Assembly (NCBI RefSeq): GCF_039962255.1
Contig: NZ_JAMPKY010000006.1
Location: 310,001 to 374,000, forward strand
Direction: 5' to 3'
Source: Leptolyngbya subtilissima AS-A7
GTDB lineage: Bacteria > Cyanobacteriota > Cyanobacteriia > Phormidesmidales > Phormidesmidaceae
DNA length: 64,000 nt
The position numbers and the translations under genes were made by a program. Each line of letters opens with the position of its first letter. Positions within the stretch are counted from its first letter, which is position 1. The notes below the pieces were generated by a model. The model ran no database searches and had not been told where the DNA came from. It saw only the letters and a program-made list of their open reading frames with translations. Shown in pieces: positions 38,433 through 49,243 of this stretch.

Positions 38433-38720
38433 ATGAACACCACTACTCGTAACTCTAATTCCGAGCTCAACCGGCAGCGGCAGCGCCTTGAAACCCTAGT
38501 ACAGCCAGCCCAACGGACCCTAGGTGTAGGCCAGGCTCTCAGTACTCTGGGCGATCGCCTGCTCAACTTCTTCACCGGCACCCAAGAGCTGCGCATTTGG
38601 CAGAGCACCCGCAACGGTCATCAAGTCTGGTTTGCTCACGATCCAGTCACCAATCGCACTCGCTCGTTTTATTCTGAGCAGGATGTGCGGTACTGGCTCG
38701 ACAATCGCTACTACGAATAG
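38433..38720 (+). CDS. small conserved-type protein divergent from LysR
   Basis: 95 residues: a polar, glutamine- and arginine-rich N-terminus (NRQRQRLETLVQPAQRTLG), then ELRIWQSTRNGHQVWFAHDPVTNRTRSFYSEQDVRYWLDNRYYE, a beta-hairpin-like aromatic domain. It has no signal peptide or membrane span. I have no family name. The C-terminal aromatic block looks conserved in style and similar short proteins occur in cyanobacteria. It may be controlled by the adjacent LysR gene, which it faces back to back. Confidence 0.75.
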   Translation: MNTTTRNSNSELNRQRQRLETLVQPAQRTLGVGQALSTLGDRLLNFFTGTQELRIWQSTRNGHQVWFAHDPVTNRTRSFYSEQDVRYWLDNRYYE

Positions 38721-38849
38721 TCGGCGCTATTGCCATCGAGAACCATGATGGAATACCCCGACGCAGAAGGTGAGGCGCACTGTAGCCCTCCAACCTCCAG
38801 GGCAGCAAATCCGAGCTTAGGCCGGCTTGCTGCCCTGTTTGGTATAGGC

Positions 38850-41800
38850 TCACCAACCGCCTTCCCCGTTGTCTCGGTTGCGTAAATATTGACTGAATTG
38901 ACTGACGCTCAGCGGGCGGGCAAAGAAGAACCCCTGACCAAATTTGCAGCCCAATTGAGTGAGCGACTCCAGCTGGGGGAACTGCTCAATCCCTTCAGCA
39001 ATGACTTGAATATTCAGGTGGGCCGCGAGGTGAATGATGGTTTCGACGATGCCGTACTGCTGTGAGCTGTGATGAATGTTGGCGATGAAGCTGCGATCGA
39101 TTTTGAGAATATCTACCGGCAACTGTTGCAGGTAGCCAAGGGAAGAGTAGCCAGTGCCAAAGTCGTCAATACTGAGGCGAATGCCGCGATCGCGCAGGGT
39201 TTTAATGATCGGTACCACTTGCTCAGGATTTTGAATCACGACGGTCTCGGTGATCTCGAGTTTAAGGTTATCCGCGGGCAGGCCGCTGTCGGCGAGGACG
39301 CTGTCAACCTGGGCCAAAAAATCGGGCTGAGCAAACTGAAGCGCTGACAGATTGACGCTAACGACAGCATCGGCGTTGATCAGGCTACGCCGTCGCCAGC
39401 GCTGCATTTGGGTACAGGCTTCTCGAAGCACCCAGGCCCCGATCGCCGCCATCATGCCCGTGTTTTCGGCAATAGCAATGAAGTCGTCGGGGAACAGCAG
39501 CCCCCGGTCGGGGTGCAGCCAGCGCAGCAGGGCTTCGCACCCCATCAGCTGCTGGGTATCGAGGTTCAGGATCGGCTGGTAGTGGAGCTGAAATTCTTGC
39601 CGCTCTAGGGCCAGCCTGAGGGCAGTCTCAATCTGGAGCGAGCGACGCACGTCGAGGTGCATGCCCGGCTCAAATAGGGCATAGCCCTGGTTGTTGATTT
39701 TGGCCTGGTACATAGCAGTGTCGGCATCGCGCAGCAGCTCGTCGGGGTGCTGGTAGTCGGGGCCGCCTATGACAATGCCAATGCTGGTGTTAGTGAATAG
39801 CTGGTGCTCTTGGATGTGCAGCGCTTCGGTAAACCGCTGGCGAATGCGCTGGGCCACGGCGATCGCATCCCCCGCCTGGTCAAGGGTCGTCAGCAGAATA
39901 GTGAACTCGTCGCCGCCAAACCGGGCTACTACGTCGGTGGGGCGCACGCACTCCTGCACAATGGTGGCCACCCGCTTCAGCAGTTCATCCCCCACCCAGT
40001 GGCCAAAGGAGTCGTTGATCAACTTGAAGCGATCGCAGTCAAGAAACAGCACCGCGTACAGCCCCGGCTCGGGTAGGCCAAATTGCTCGCCCAGGTGGCT
40101 CAAAAACTGACGACGGTTGGGTAGCCCGGTGAGCGGGTCGTGCAGCGCCTCGTAAGCCAGCTGATGCTGGGCCAGCTGGCGCTCGGCAATCTGCTCGTGG
40201 AGCGATCGATTGAGCTGCTCTAGCTGCCGCGTACGCACTTCCACCTGGCTTTCTAGGCTATCGTTGAGCCGCCGCAGCTCGGTTTCCATCTGCTGGCGGT
40301 AGGTGATGTCCTCAAACAGTACAATGGCTCCCTGTGGCCAATCGGCGGGGGGGCTGGCACCGACAGCCAGCGATTCTAGCCGCAGCTCGTACCAGCGATC
40401 GCCCCGCTGGCGCAGCTGATGCGTTACCGCTTGACCGCGACAGACCCGCTCCCACAGCTGCTCCCAAGCGTCGCCCTCAAACCAGTCGGGCGGCAGGGCC
40501 AAGCCCAAGCGATCGCCCGCCGCTAAATCCAACCATTCGGTGGCTAAGGGGTTGGCAAACCACACGGTGCCATCCGCCGCCGCCGCCACTAACCCTAGGG
40601 GCAGGCTGCGGGCAATGGCCGCCTGAATTGCCTGCGATCGCCCCAGCTGCTGAGTCAACTCGACTAGCTGGGTTAAATCCGAGGCGCGATCGCCCTGGGG
40701 CACTAAGCCAGTCTGATCGAGAGCAGCGGCGGAAGTTGGGGGCTTGGGCAGCAGCACCTCGGGTGAGTGACGATGCTGTAATGCCGTTGTCATCTGCCGC
40801 AGCCAGCGGGTCTGTCGCAGCCAGTGCTGACCCAGGGTCAGGCCGCCAACGGTACTTAGCAGCAGCCCCGGACCCACCACCGGCAACCACAGGTTAGCGC
40901 CCATGAGCACTAGGGCAGTTCCCCACCAGCCTGCGACCAGGCCGCCGACCAGCGCCCCCTGCTGCCAAAACGTTCCCTGTCGCCGCTGTAGCTTCAAGCT
41001 CAGGGCTAGGGCCAGGGCGATCGCCCCGGCCCAGCCACCAGCCACCGGTCTTAACCAGCGCTGGAGCAGCAGGTTATCGATCAGGGCTCCGTGCAGATAG
41101 ATGCCACTAGCAGGCGGATCAACATTGAAGGGGGTCGCCCAATCGTCGAGCCCCAGGGCCGTGGCCCCAATTAGCACAACCTTGCCCTCAAACGTTTGGA
41201 AGGGCACCCGACCCTCCAGCACATCCACAAAAGAGTAGGTGGGCAGCGCCTTGGTCGGACCGGGCCAGTCAACCCAGAGCGGGCGATCTAGAGGGGGTAG
41301 GGAGACGGCCTGCTGGGTAAGGCTGAGGGCTTCTGCGGTGGCAATAGCTAGGGCGGGCCGGTGGCCCACCATCGGCTCAACGCTGTGGATGTAGCCACCC
41401 TGGTGGCGCTGCAAAATATGGCCAGTGGCCAAAGCCGCCTCAGTTAGCGTCGGGTTTAGCCCTAGGGGACGCCCGTCGCGATCCCAGGCGGAGGCTAGGA
41501 TGACAGCAGAATGAGTGGCGATCGCCTCGGCAAACACCGCATCATCGGGGCTGGGGTCGCTAAACAGCAGGTCGAACACCACCACCTGGGGGCGGCCTCT
41601 TTGCAAACCTTGCATCAGCTCAGCGTAGCGGCGACGCGGCCAGGGGAACGCTCCCAACGCGTCTAAACTGGGTTCGTCAATGGCAATCAGCACCACCTGG
41701 TCAGCCCAGGGTCGCTCACCCCACAGTCGGAAGCGTAGCCCATACTCGGCCTGCACCAGGGGCGTGAGCAGGCCCAGCTCGCTCAAACTCACAACCAACA

Positions 41801-41870
41801 GGCTGGCAGCAGTCAACGTCAGCAGCGATTCTAACCCTCGCCGAAACCGGCTAGAGAAGATAGATCTCAT
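38850..41870 (-). CDS. CHASE2-PAS-GGDEF-EAL signalling protein (locus A)
   Basis: About 1006 residues from ATG 41870 (AGGA just upstream); the frame extends to TTG 41888. Order: an N-terminal membrane helix, an extracytoplasmic CHASE2 domain (to about residue 280), further membrane helices near 285-370, a PAS domain (~430-530), a coiled coil, GGDEF with an intact RFGGDEF site, and EAL with CEALLRW, DDFGTGYSSLGYL and ITETVV. Both catalytic signatures appear intact, so it may make and degrade c-di-GMP in response to an envelope signal. Its start overlaps the end of the FecR gene by 20 bases, so the two are translated as a unit. Confidence 0.93.
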   Translation of the reverse strand: MRSIFSSRFRRGLESLLTLTAASLLVVSLSELGLLTPLVQAEYGLRFRLWGERPWADQVVLIAIDEPSLDALGAFPWPRRRYAELMQGLQRGRPQVVVFDLLFSDPSPDDAVFAEAIATHSAVILASAWDRDGRPLGLNPTLTEAALATGHILQRHQGGYIHSVEPMVGHRPALAIATAEALSLTQQAVSLPPLDRPLWVDWPGPTKALPTYSFVDVLEGRVPFQTFEGKVVLIGATALGLDDWATPFNVDPPASGIYLHGALIDNLLLQRWLRPVAGGWAGAIALALALSLKLQRRQGTFWQQGALVGGLVAGWWGTALVLMGANLWLPVVGPGLLLSTVGGLTLGQHWLRQTRWLRQMTTALQHRHSPEVLLPKPPTSAAALDQTGLVPQGDRASDLTQLVELTQQLGRSQAIQAAIARSLPLGLVAAAADGTVWFANPLATEWLDLAAGDRLGLALPPDWFEGDAWEQLWERVCRGQAVTHQLRQRGDRWYELRLESLAVGASPPADWPQGAIVLFEDITYRQQMETELRRLNDSLESQVEVRTRQLEQLNRSLHEQIAERQLAQHQLAYEALHDPLTGLPNRRQFLSHLGEQFGLPEPGLYAVLFLDCDRFKLINDSFGHWVGDELLKRVATIVQECVRPTDVVARFGGDEFTILLTTLDQAGDAIAVAQRIRQRFTEALHIQEHQLFTNTSIGIVIGGPDYQHPDELLRDADTAMYQAKINNQGYALFEPGMHLDVRRSLQIETALRLALERQEFQLHYQPILNLDTQQLMGCEALLRWLHPDRGLLFPDDFIAIAENTGMMAAIGAWVLREACTQMQRWRRRSLINADAVVSVNLSALQFAQPDFLAQVDSVLADSGLPADNLKLEITETVVIQNPEQVVPIIKTLRDRGIRLSIDDFGTGYSSLGYLQQLPVDILKIDRSFIANIHHSSQQYGIVETIIHLAAHLNIQVIAEGIEQFPQLESLTQLGCKFGQGFFFARPLSVSQFSQYLRNRDNGEGGW

Positions 41871-42735
41871 GGACTTCCTGGCGGCCAAGGGGAGTAATCA
41901 CTACAACCTCAACTCGCAGTCGGGCTGTTGCCACCCGGGTCAGGCGAAATTCACCTTGGCGATCGACAAGTTGGGGGGCACCATCGACAAATACGGTGTT
42001 GACGGGGTCGACTCGACCCGTGAGCGTGACAACGCGAGTGTTCCCCTGAAACGATACGGTGCGCTCGTACTCTAGACCCGAATCATCCCGCAGGGGTACT
42101 GGCTGGGTGGGAGGTTCGCCGGGCAAGATTAAGTTTTGGTAGCCCCCAGGCACCGGCACCGACGCCCCAACGGCGCTGGTTTCTACCGCTCCGGAGAGGG
42201 TGGCGATGCCAGTCTTGCCGTCGTCCTGCACGCTGACGCCAAACTCCGTCCCCCGTACGCCGCTAATGCCGGCGGGGGTTTCGATCTCAAACTCAGAGCC
42301 TTGGTTGGTAAAGCGACGCAGCTGAGTACGCACCTGCCCCCGCGACACATTAAGGTGGGTAATGCGCCCACCATCGGCGGCCGTCTCGAGGGTGCGAATG
42401 CGCAGCTCGGTACGCTCTGAAACCTGCAAAGAGCCGAGGTCAGTATCTACGTCTAAAACCGCGGTCGATCGCGACCCCGTCCGCAACCCGTCACCGACCT
42501 GACCGAGGCGATCGCCCGCCCGAGCAGGGCTAGTGCTGTTGGAACGCAGCAGCGTCACCTCTCCCTGTAGCTGTCTCAGCGACATCCCTCTCTCCACTCG
42601 AACAGGTATAGCTTGAGTAGCAAAGGATACAGATACAACCGCAATAATACTGATTCCAACTAGGGCCAGCTTTCGCCACCACGAGGAACGCGTCTTTGAA
42701 GCGGAGGCAATTGGCCGTAGTAGATGATTGATCAT
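41851..42735 (-). CDS. FecR-domain protein coupled to the CHASE2-GGDEF-EAL gene
   Basis: 294 residues. An N-terminal membrane segment (LALVGISIIAVVSVSF) precedes the FecR domain (GDRLGQVGDGLRTGSRSTAVLDVD to ETPAGISGVRGTEFGV). The C-terminal ~90 residues form a separate beta-rich part with a GRVDPVNTVFVDGAPQLVDRQG sequence. FecR domains in cyanobacteria are commonly found on exported proteins linked to CHASE2 sensors. The 20-base overlap with the next gene implies coupling; the likely role is sensing or scaffolding in the periplasm for the sensor protein. Confidence 0.88.
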   Translation of the reverse strand: MINHLLRPIASASKTRSSWWRKLALVGISIIAVVSVSFATQAIPVRVERGMSLRQLQGEVTLLRSNSTSPARAGDRLGQVGDGLRTGSRSTAVLDVDTDLGSLQVSERTELRIRTLETAADGGRITHLNVSRGQVRTQLRRFTNQGSEFEIETPAGISGVRGTEFGVSVQDDGKTGIATLSGAVETSAVGASVPVPGGYQNLILPGEPPTQPVPLRDDSGLEYERTVSFQGNTRVVTLTGRVDPVNTVFVDGAPQLVDRQGEFRLTRVATARLRVEVVVITPLGRQEVHEIYLL

Positions 42736-42964
42736 GTGTACTTTTTACCATGATCTCTCTTTACATACGTTAGCCGACGTAGTAATTCTTGAGGCTCTCT
42801 ACCCGCTTACGCCGATATCAGCTTTGGTTCTAGGCTGCTAAAAGACTTAACCTTTACAGTTTCACTACCGCTTATCGGCCTATCAACTAGCTATACAGGT
42901 CGTCAAAAAGCTGTGTAGCAATTGTTGCACCTCTTTCTTCTTCGCAAGGCTCAACCGACGCAAG

Positions 42965-43702
42965 TTAAATTGGGCTGCTTTGCTGAAGTAATGACCTTGT
43001 TTGGGCCGAAGTCACTACCTGGTCATACCAGGCGTTGGCTAGCTTCTCGGTGAACTGGGCCGACTGAACCCAATGCAGCACCAGCTGCTCCCGCAATTGC
43101 TCAAACAGGTTGGGATAGTTAGCCTCAATCCATTCAGTATTTGAGGCTATCCAGTCCATCACTATTTGCGGGGTGACTTCGGGGTGAAACTGTAGGCCAT
43201 AGATATTGCTGCCGATGCGAAAAGCCTGATTTTTGCAGGCACTGTTAGTGAGCAGCAGTTTCGCCCCGACTGGCAGATCAAAGGTATCAAAGTGCCACTG
43301 CATCATCGGCATCCCCGGTGGGTAATCTTGCAGCCAGGGTTCCTCAGGGGCAGCGGTTGGGAATAGGGGCGTAAAGCCAAGTTCTGGAACCTCGTTTTGA
43401 TAAACTCGGCTGCCAAAGGCACGGGCAATGAGCTGAGCCCCTAGGCAAATGCCCAACACTGGCTTGCCCTGACTATGAAATTCGCGAATTAGCTCTGCAA
43501 CTCGCGCTAGGTGAGGAAAGTTGTCGTCTTCGCAGGCGTTCATTTGGCCGCCGAGCACAATTAGAGCGTCGTAATAGCCATAGGGCGGAGTCGGTCTCTG
43601 GGGTACTAACCAGGTGTGCAGCCAGGCTCCTTTGACCTCTAAATATCGGCCTAAAATGCCCACAGGGTCGGCTTCGACATGTTGAACGACCAAAATATCC
43701 AT
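42965..43702 (-). CDS. class I glutamine amidotransferase (GMP synthase-like)
   Basis: About 245 residues from ATG 43702 (MDILVVQHVEADPVGIL); the frame is open to 43807 but that extension lacks family character. The triad is present: Cys in GICLGAQLIA, His and Glu in QFHPE. The stand-alone layout resembles the GuaA-amidotransferase-like group that acts on amino acids or small metabolites. It carries no synthetase domain. Neighbours are a glycine-zipper stress-type gene and the glutamine synthetase-like gene further downstream, so a nitrogen link is possible but not shown. Confidence 0.88.
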   Translation of the reverse strand: MDILVVQHVEADPVGILGRYLEVKGAWLHTWLVPQRPTPPYGYYDALIVLGGQMNACEDDNFPHLARVAELIREFHSQGKPVLGICLGAQLIARAFGSRVYQNEVPELGFTPLFPTAAPEEPWLQDYPPGMPMMQWHFDTFDLPVGAKLLLTNSACKNQAFRIGSNIYGLQFHPEVTPQIVMDWIASNTEWIEANYPNLFEQLREQLVLHWVQSAQFTEKLANAWYDQVVTSAQTRSLLQQSSPI

Positions 43703-43983
43703 AGATGAACCCGGCCTTTGATAGACGCTTGGGGTGAAATCTTGTGCAGCAAGAGTAGCTAAGCTTAACTCAAATGCCCCCGGGGGGCATACCATCAAGC
43801 TTGTCATATCAAGTTATCCCAGAATTCTTCGAGGTTGGCAAACAACTCGCTGGCGTTTGTGACTTTGTTCTAGGTAGTAGTTTTTGGGGAAAGCAAAGGT
43901 GCCCTACGATCGCCAACCGCCGAGTCAGAGTTACTGCTCAGCGGTTGGCGAGAAACTATTTCAGGTAGCCTGCCCCTAGGGGG

Positions 43984-44553
43984 TTACAGCATGCCGGTGG
44001 TGCCATCGGTCCGGTGGGTGTCGTTAACACTGCGGCGATCGTCAACCTGCTGATCTGAGTCACGGCTGACGGTAGACTCTAGCCGGTGCCAGGCATCTTG
44101 GCTAGCGTGCTTGGCCTTCTCCCAGCCAAGGCGGCCGTTGTGGCTTTCATAGTCTTTCCGCAGATGGGGTTCAGCCTGGGTAAAGGTCATACCTTGACCA
44201 GAGTAGGTGTTGTAGCCCTCATAGCCAGTGCGATAGGCAGGGCTATAGTCGTCGTAGCTGTGGTCAGCCTCCACATATGGCCGATTTTTGTAATTGGTGC
44301 GCCAGTAGTCGTCCTCCACGGTGGGATCAACTTTTTCTGCAACGCCTTTACCCGCTAACCCACCAGCTACAGCGCCAACGGCTGCACCAACTACGGCTCC
44401 CACAGGGCCACCCACCGCACCACCGACCGCAGTGGCGATCGCGCCTACTCCGGCCGCGCCTACTCCAGTGCCAACGGGGTGTGCTCCAGGCTGCCCAGTG
44501 ATGGGATCGGGGTTAGTGTCAGGATTGCGATCCAGGTTCTTATCGCTTGCCAT
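43984..44553 (-). CDS. glycine-zipper protein, hydrophilic tail
   Basis: About 189 residues from ATG 44553, with GGAAG 9 bases upstream; an upstream ATG 44589 also exists. A glycine-zipper membrane-like segment (VGAAGVGAIATAVGGAVGGPVGAVVGAAVGAVAGG is split by alanines over residues ~28-65) is followed by a hydrophilic Tyr/Asp-rich tail with repeated YxxDY-type motifs and a Ser/Asp-rich C-terminus. This build resembles small stress or desiccation proteins in cyanobacteria. Its gene is isolated between the amidotransferase and the glutamine synthetase-like gene. Confidence 0.7.
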   Translation of the reverse strand: MASDKNLDRNPDTNPDPITGQPGAHPVGTGVGAAGVGAIATAVGGAVGGPVGAVVGAAVGAVAGGLAGKGVAEKVDPTVEDDYWRTNYKNRPYVEADHSYDDYSPAYRTGYEGYNTYSGQGMTFTQAEPHLRKDYESHNGRLGWEKAKHASQDAWHRLESTVSRDSDQQVDDRRSVNDTHRTDGTTGML

Positions 44554-44853
44554 GGTGTTAACTTCCGTACTAACAACAATGCCTTGCATGGGCCATCGTT
44601 AAATAGCCTCACGCTCTGCATTTAGAACTGTTCACAGATTAGAAATTTCTCAGCTGAAATGCGCCGGCAGGATGGCAGAGATTTGTCTATGCAACTGGGG
44701 AGAGTTAGCGCCGTTCTGCCAGCCCACACCGGTGCTGTTCTCGGCTGAAGCTGCCCGCGTGAAAAGAACACCACCGACCTCAACCCGTATCTACAATGAC
44801 AAAAGCGACTTCGTCAGCCTGTTTTACTAAGCTGAAACGTCTGGAGTCGTTCT

Positions 44854-46179
44854 ATGGTCGGCATGCTAACCCAAGCACAGAGCCTAGTAGAAAGGGCCAA
44901 GGCCCTCGGCATCAAGTTTTTTCTAGTTTCCTACACCGATTTGTTAGGGGGCACTCGAGCCAAGCTGGTGCCCGCCACTCAAATGGCTGCAGTAGAAAAA
45001 GACGGCGCGTTTTTCTGCTCTTTTGCCTCCAACCTGGGCCTGGGGCCGGAGGCCGCAGAAATCGCCGCGGTGCCTGACCCCGACTCGCTAATTCAGCTGC
45101 CCTGGGAGCCTACGGTGGGCTGGGTAGCCAGCGATGTGTACTTTGAGGGCGAACCCTTTCCGGCTGCCCCGCGAATGATACTCAATCGAGTGATCGATCA
45201 GGCAGCAGCGCTGGGCTACACCCACAAAACAGGGGTAGAGGCAGAATTCTTTTTGCTGCGGCAGACAGAGAAGGGCTATGAAATTGCTGACCCTAAGGAC
45301 ACTGCCGATCGCCCCTGCTATGACCAGCTCAACCTGATGCGGCAGTTTGACCTAATCTCAACTTTGGTCACCTATATGGAGGACCTGGGCTGGCAGCCCT
45401 ACCAGTGCGACCACGAAGATGCCAACGGTCAGTTTGAGCTGAACTGGACCTACAGCGATGCGCGGACTACCTGCGATCGCCACGTGTTCTTCAAATACAT
45501 GGTCAAAACCCTCGCCGAGCAGCGCGGGTTCACCGCCACCTTTATGCCCAAGCCCTTTAGCCACATCACTGGCAACGGCGGCCATGTCCACAACAGCCTG
45601 TGGCAGGGCGACACCAACGTCTTTGCCGAAGGTGCCGACAACGGCGGCCTTTCGCCCATCGGCTACAACTTTTTGGGCGGTGTCTTGGCCCACGGCAAAG
45701 GGCTGGCTGCTCTCTGTGCTCCCACGGTCAACTCCTACCGTCGACTGGGGGCCAGTACCACAGCCTCTGGCAGCACCTGGAGCCCCCGCTACATTTCCTA
45801 CGGCGGCAACAACCGATCGCACCTGATCCGCATTCCTGACAAAGGTCGGTTCGAGTGCCGCATGATCGACGGTGCCGTTAACCTCTACCTAGCCACCGCC
45901 GGCCTTCTAGCCGCCGGTCTAGAGGGCATCAAACAGCAGATTGACCCCGGCCAGCGCATTGACGAAAACCTGTTCGCCCGAGGCGACGAGTTCACCAACC
46001 TGCAAACCCTGCCTCACAATCTCTACGAGGCCATGGCCGCCCTCAAGCAAGACGCTCTGCTGATGGACATGATGGGAGAACTCGGTGCCAAGACCTTTCT
46101 AGAAATGAAAGCGAAGGAATGGAACGCCTTCAACGCCCAAATCACCACCTGGGAAATGGATCAGTACGTGAATATCTAA
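44854..46179 (+). CDS. type III-like glutamine synthetase family enzyme
   Basis: 441 residues with GS-type motifs: GVEAEFFLL (metal-binding Glu), HEDANGQFELNW, FMPKPFSHITGNGGHVHNSLW (the conserved His-containing GNGxH loop) and SPRYISYGGNNRSHLIRIP for ATP/Glu binding. The length and sequence fit the GlnT / gamma-glutamylmethylamide-type group rather than the ~470-residue GlnA. It could make glutamine or a gamma-glutamyl amide from methylated amines. Start ATG 44854 has GGAG 7 bases upstream. No NtcA site (GTA-N8-TAC) was found by eye in the 300 bases upstream. Confidence 0.87.
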   Translation: MVGMLTQAQSLVERAKALGIKFFLVSYTDLLGGTRAKLVPATQMAAVEKDGAFFCSFASNLGLGPEAAEIAAVPDPDSLIQLPWEPTVGWVASDVYFEGEPFPAAPRMILNRVIDQAAALGYTHKTGVEAEFFLLRQTEKGYEIADPKDTADRPCYDQLNLMRQFDLISTLVTYMEDLGWQPYQCDHEDANGQFELNWTYSDARTTCDRHVFFKYMVKTLAEQRGFTATFMPKPFSHITGNGGHVHNSLWQGDTNVFAEGADNGGLSPIGYNFLGGVLAHGKGLAALCAPTVNSYRRLGASTTASGSTWSPRYISYGGNNRSHLIRIPDKGRFECRMIDGAVNLYLATAGLLAAGLEGIKQQIDPGQRIDENLFARGDEFTNLQTLPHNLYEAMAALKQDALLMDMMGELGAKTFLEMKAKEWNAFNAQITTWEMDQYVNI

Positions 46180-46223
46180 AGGGCACGAACAAACAACCGT
46201 CTGCCCCTGGCATAGAGGTAGCT

Positions 46224-46240
46224 GGTGGGCAGTGCCCACC
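46224..46240. repeat. short palindromic repeat, GGTGGGCAGTGCCCACC
   Basis: A 17-base near-palindrome followed by CTACG, downstream of the glutamine synthetase-like gene. It resembles the CCCTACG-ended hairpins at 47047-47073, 62378-62401 and 63814-63838, all GC-rich stems next to an AC/TACG edge. Confidence 0.6.
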
Positions 46241-46292
46241 CTACGGTTGCCCAAATCAATTGCAGAGAAAAATAAGACGCTTGGCAAGGCAG

Positions 46293-46387
46293 AGGTTTAA
46301 ACCGATGATCCGTCAATCCTTTCCGTGAGGTGAAGGACGACGGAACGTCCTTCTCGTAGGGGTCTGGGGGGACCGAAATCCCCCCAG
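46293..46387. repeat. structured two-hairpin repeat, copy 1
   Basis: A block shared with 63907-64000. It starts with the palindrome GGTTTAAACC, contains the hairpin GAAGGACG/CGTCCTTC around ACGGAA (46332-46353) and ends in a second hairpin CTGGGGGGA/TCCCCCCAG (46364-46387). The first 64 bases align without gap to the second copy, with the central 40 bases identical. The second stem differs in sequence between copies yet pairs in both. It lies in the 536-base gap between the glutamine synthetase-like gene and the DUF1232 gene. Beyond it (46390-46715) I see no gene. Confidence 0.7.
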
Positions 46388-46715
46388 CGGCAAGCTTGGC
46401 TTTTCTCCCCAAAACTCTCTCAACGAGCAGTTAGTTAAGTCGTCACTTAGTCCCACTGCATCGCCACACAAACGCACCCCACGGCCCCTAATTTCACAGG
46501 AAAAAACCTTTAGCTTGGCGCGCGGCTGGCACTCGCAAGGCAGTCAATAGCAGGGGTATAGGGTGCAAGGTATGAGGGCTATTGCTGCACCCTATACCTC
46601 AGGTATTAATTCCCTCATCAGTTCGGTCGTCGCCTAGCTGGCGGGCGGCTATCCGCCACAGAGAGAACCAAGGGTTCCATGGCACCATAAAGCCATCGCA
46701 CTCAACCTTGGACCC

Positions 46716-47003
46716 ATGAACCCCTCTCCCCAAGCTTTCTACGACTGGTATAAGCGCACCCTTGATAATCCTAAGTATCGCTGGCTTCTGGCCGGTGCCA
46801 CGCTGTTATACCTGCTTAGCCCCATTGACATTTCTCCCGACTTCATCCCCATCATCGGCTGGATTGACGATGCTGCGGTAGCCTCTTTGTTCATTGCTGC
46901 CATGTCGCAGATTGCACTTTCAGGGTTGAATAACAAACGCTCTGGGCTCCAGGCCGACGCCCCCGAGACCGCTCACACCACCGTAGATGTCAACTATGAC
47001 TAA
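46716..47003 (+). CDS. YkvA/DUF1232 membrane protein
   Basis: 95 residues with the DUF1232 core: YKRTLDNPKYRWLLAGATLLYLLSPIDISPDFIPIIGWIDDAAVASLFIAAM, i.e. a first membrane helix, the family's SPIDLIPD-like motif (here SPIDISPDFIPIIG) and a second helix. A hydrophilic tail follows. DUF1232 proteins are small membrane proteins found widely in bacteria, and the function is unknown. The gene stands alone between repeats. Confidence 0.9.
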   Translation: MNPSPQAFYDWYKRTLDNPKYRWLLAGATLLYLLSPIDISPDFIPIIGWIDDAAVASLFIAAMSQIALSGLNNKRSGLQADAPETAHTTVDVNYD

Positions 47004-47046
47004 CGGGCGACTGGGCAAAGCTCAATCCGCTGACGAACATCCCTAT

Positions 47047-47073
47047 TAGGGGCATTACAATGCAATGCCCCTA
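47047..47073. repeat. hairpin repeat TAGGGGCATT...AATGCCCCTA
   Basis: A perfect 10-bp stem with a 7-base loop followed by CG, in the spacer before ftsH. It shares its stem and edges with the hairpin at 62378-62401 (GTAGGGGCA/TGCCCCTAC), pointing to a dispersed palindrome family. Confidence 0.65.
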
Positions 47074-47203
47074 CGCCAACTATGGAAATAGCCTTTAACG
47101 ACGTCTTCAAACCGTTAAAAGCCTGAGGGATGAGATAGTCGTCCATCCCAACAGTCAAAACCGACAACCATTTGATTGGCTCACTACAAAATTTAAAGTT
47201 GCT

Positions 47204-49072
<1,869 letters not shown>

Positions 49073-49089
49073 GAGCTATTGAATAGTTG

Positions 49090-49130
49090 ACAATTGCCCC
49101 AACCTGGCTTGCACAGGCTGGGGCAATTGT
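49090..49130 (+). terminator. hairpin terminator after ftsH
   Basis: ACAATTGCCCCA (49090-49101) pairs with TGGGGCAATTGT (49119-49130), extended by a further ACCTG/CAGG pair, with TGTAAAA following. Its position 18 bases after the ftsH stop suits termination. Confidence 0.8.
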
Positions 49131-49243
49131 TGTAAAAGCGCAGCTGCGAGACGTGCTCCGAACTGGCCCAAGCTAGACCTTCGCCACTACCAAGCCTCTG
49201 CTACAGTATTAATCGCCTCAATCCCTAACTTTCCAAAAAACCT

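Noticed and set aside
44590-44853. Glutamine riboswitch or NtcA site before the glutamine synthetase-like gene
   Set aside because: Neither the glutamine-aptamer core nor a GTA-N8-TAC site was found; GC-rich hairpin-like stretches were not specific.
46293-46387. Group II intron domain V/VI or IS605-type end for the two-hairpin repeat
   Set aside because: No intron-encoded protein or TnpB lies nearby and the stems lack the domain V pattern (AGC/GUU pairs and bulge). The comparison was by eye only.
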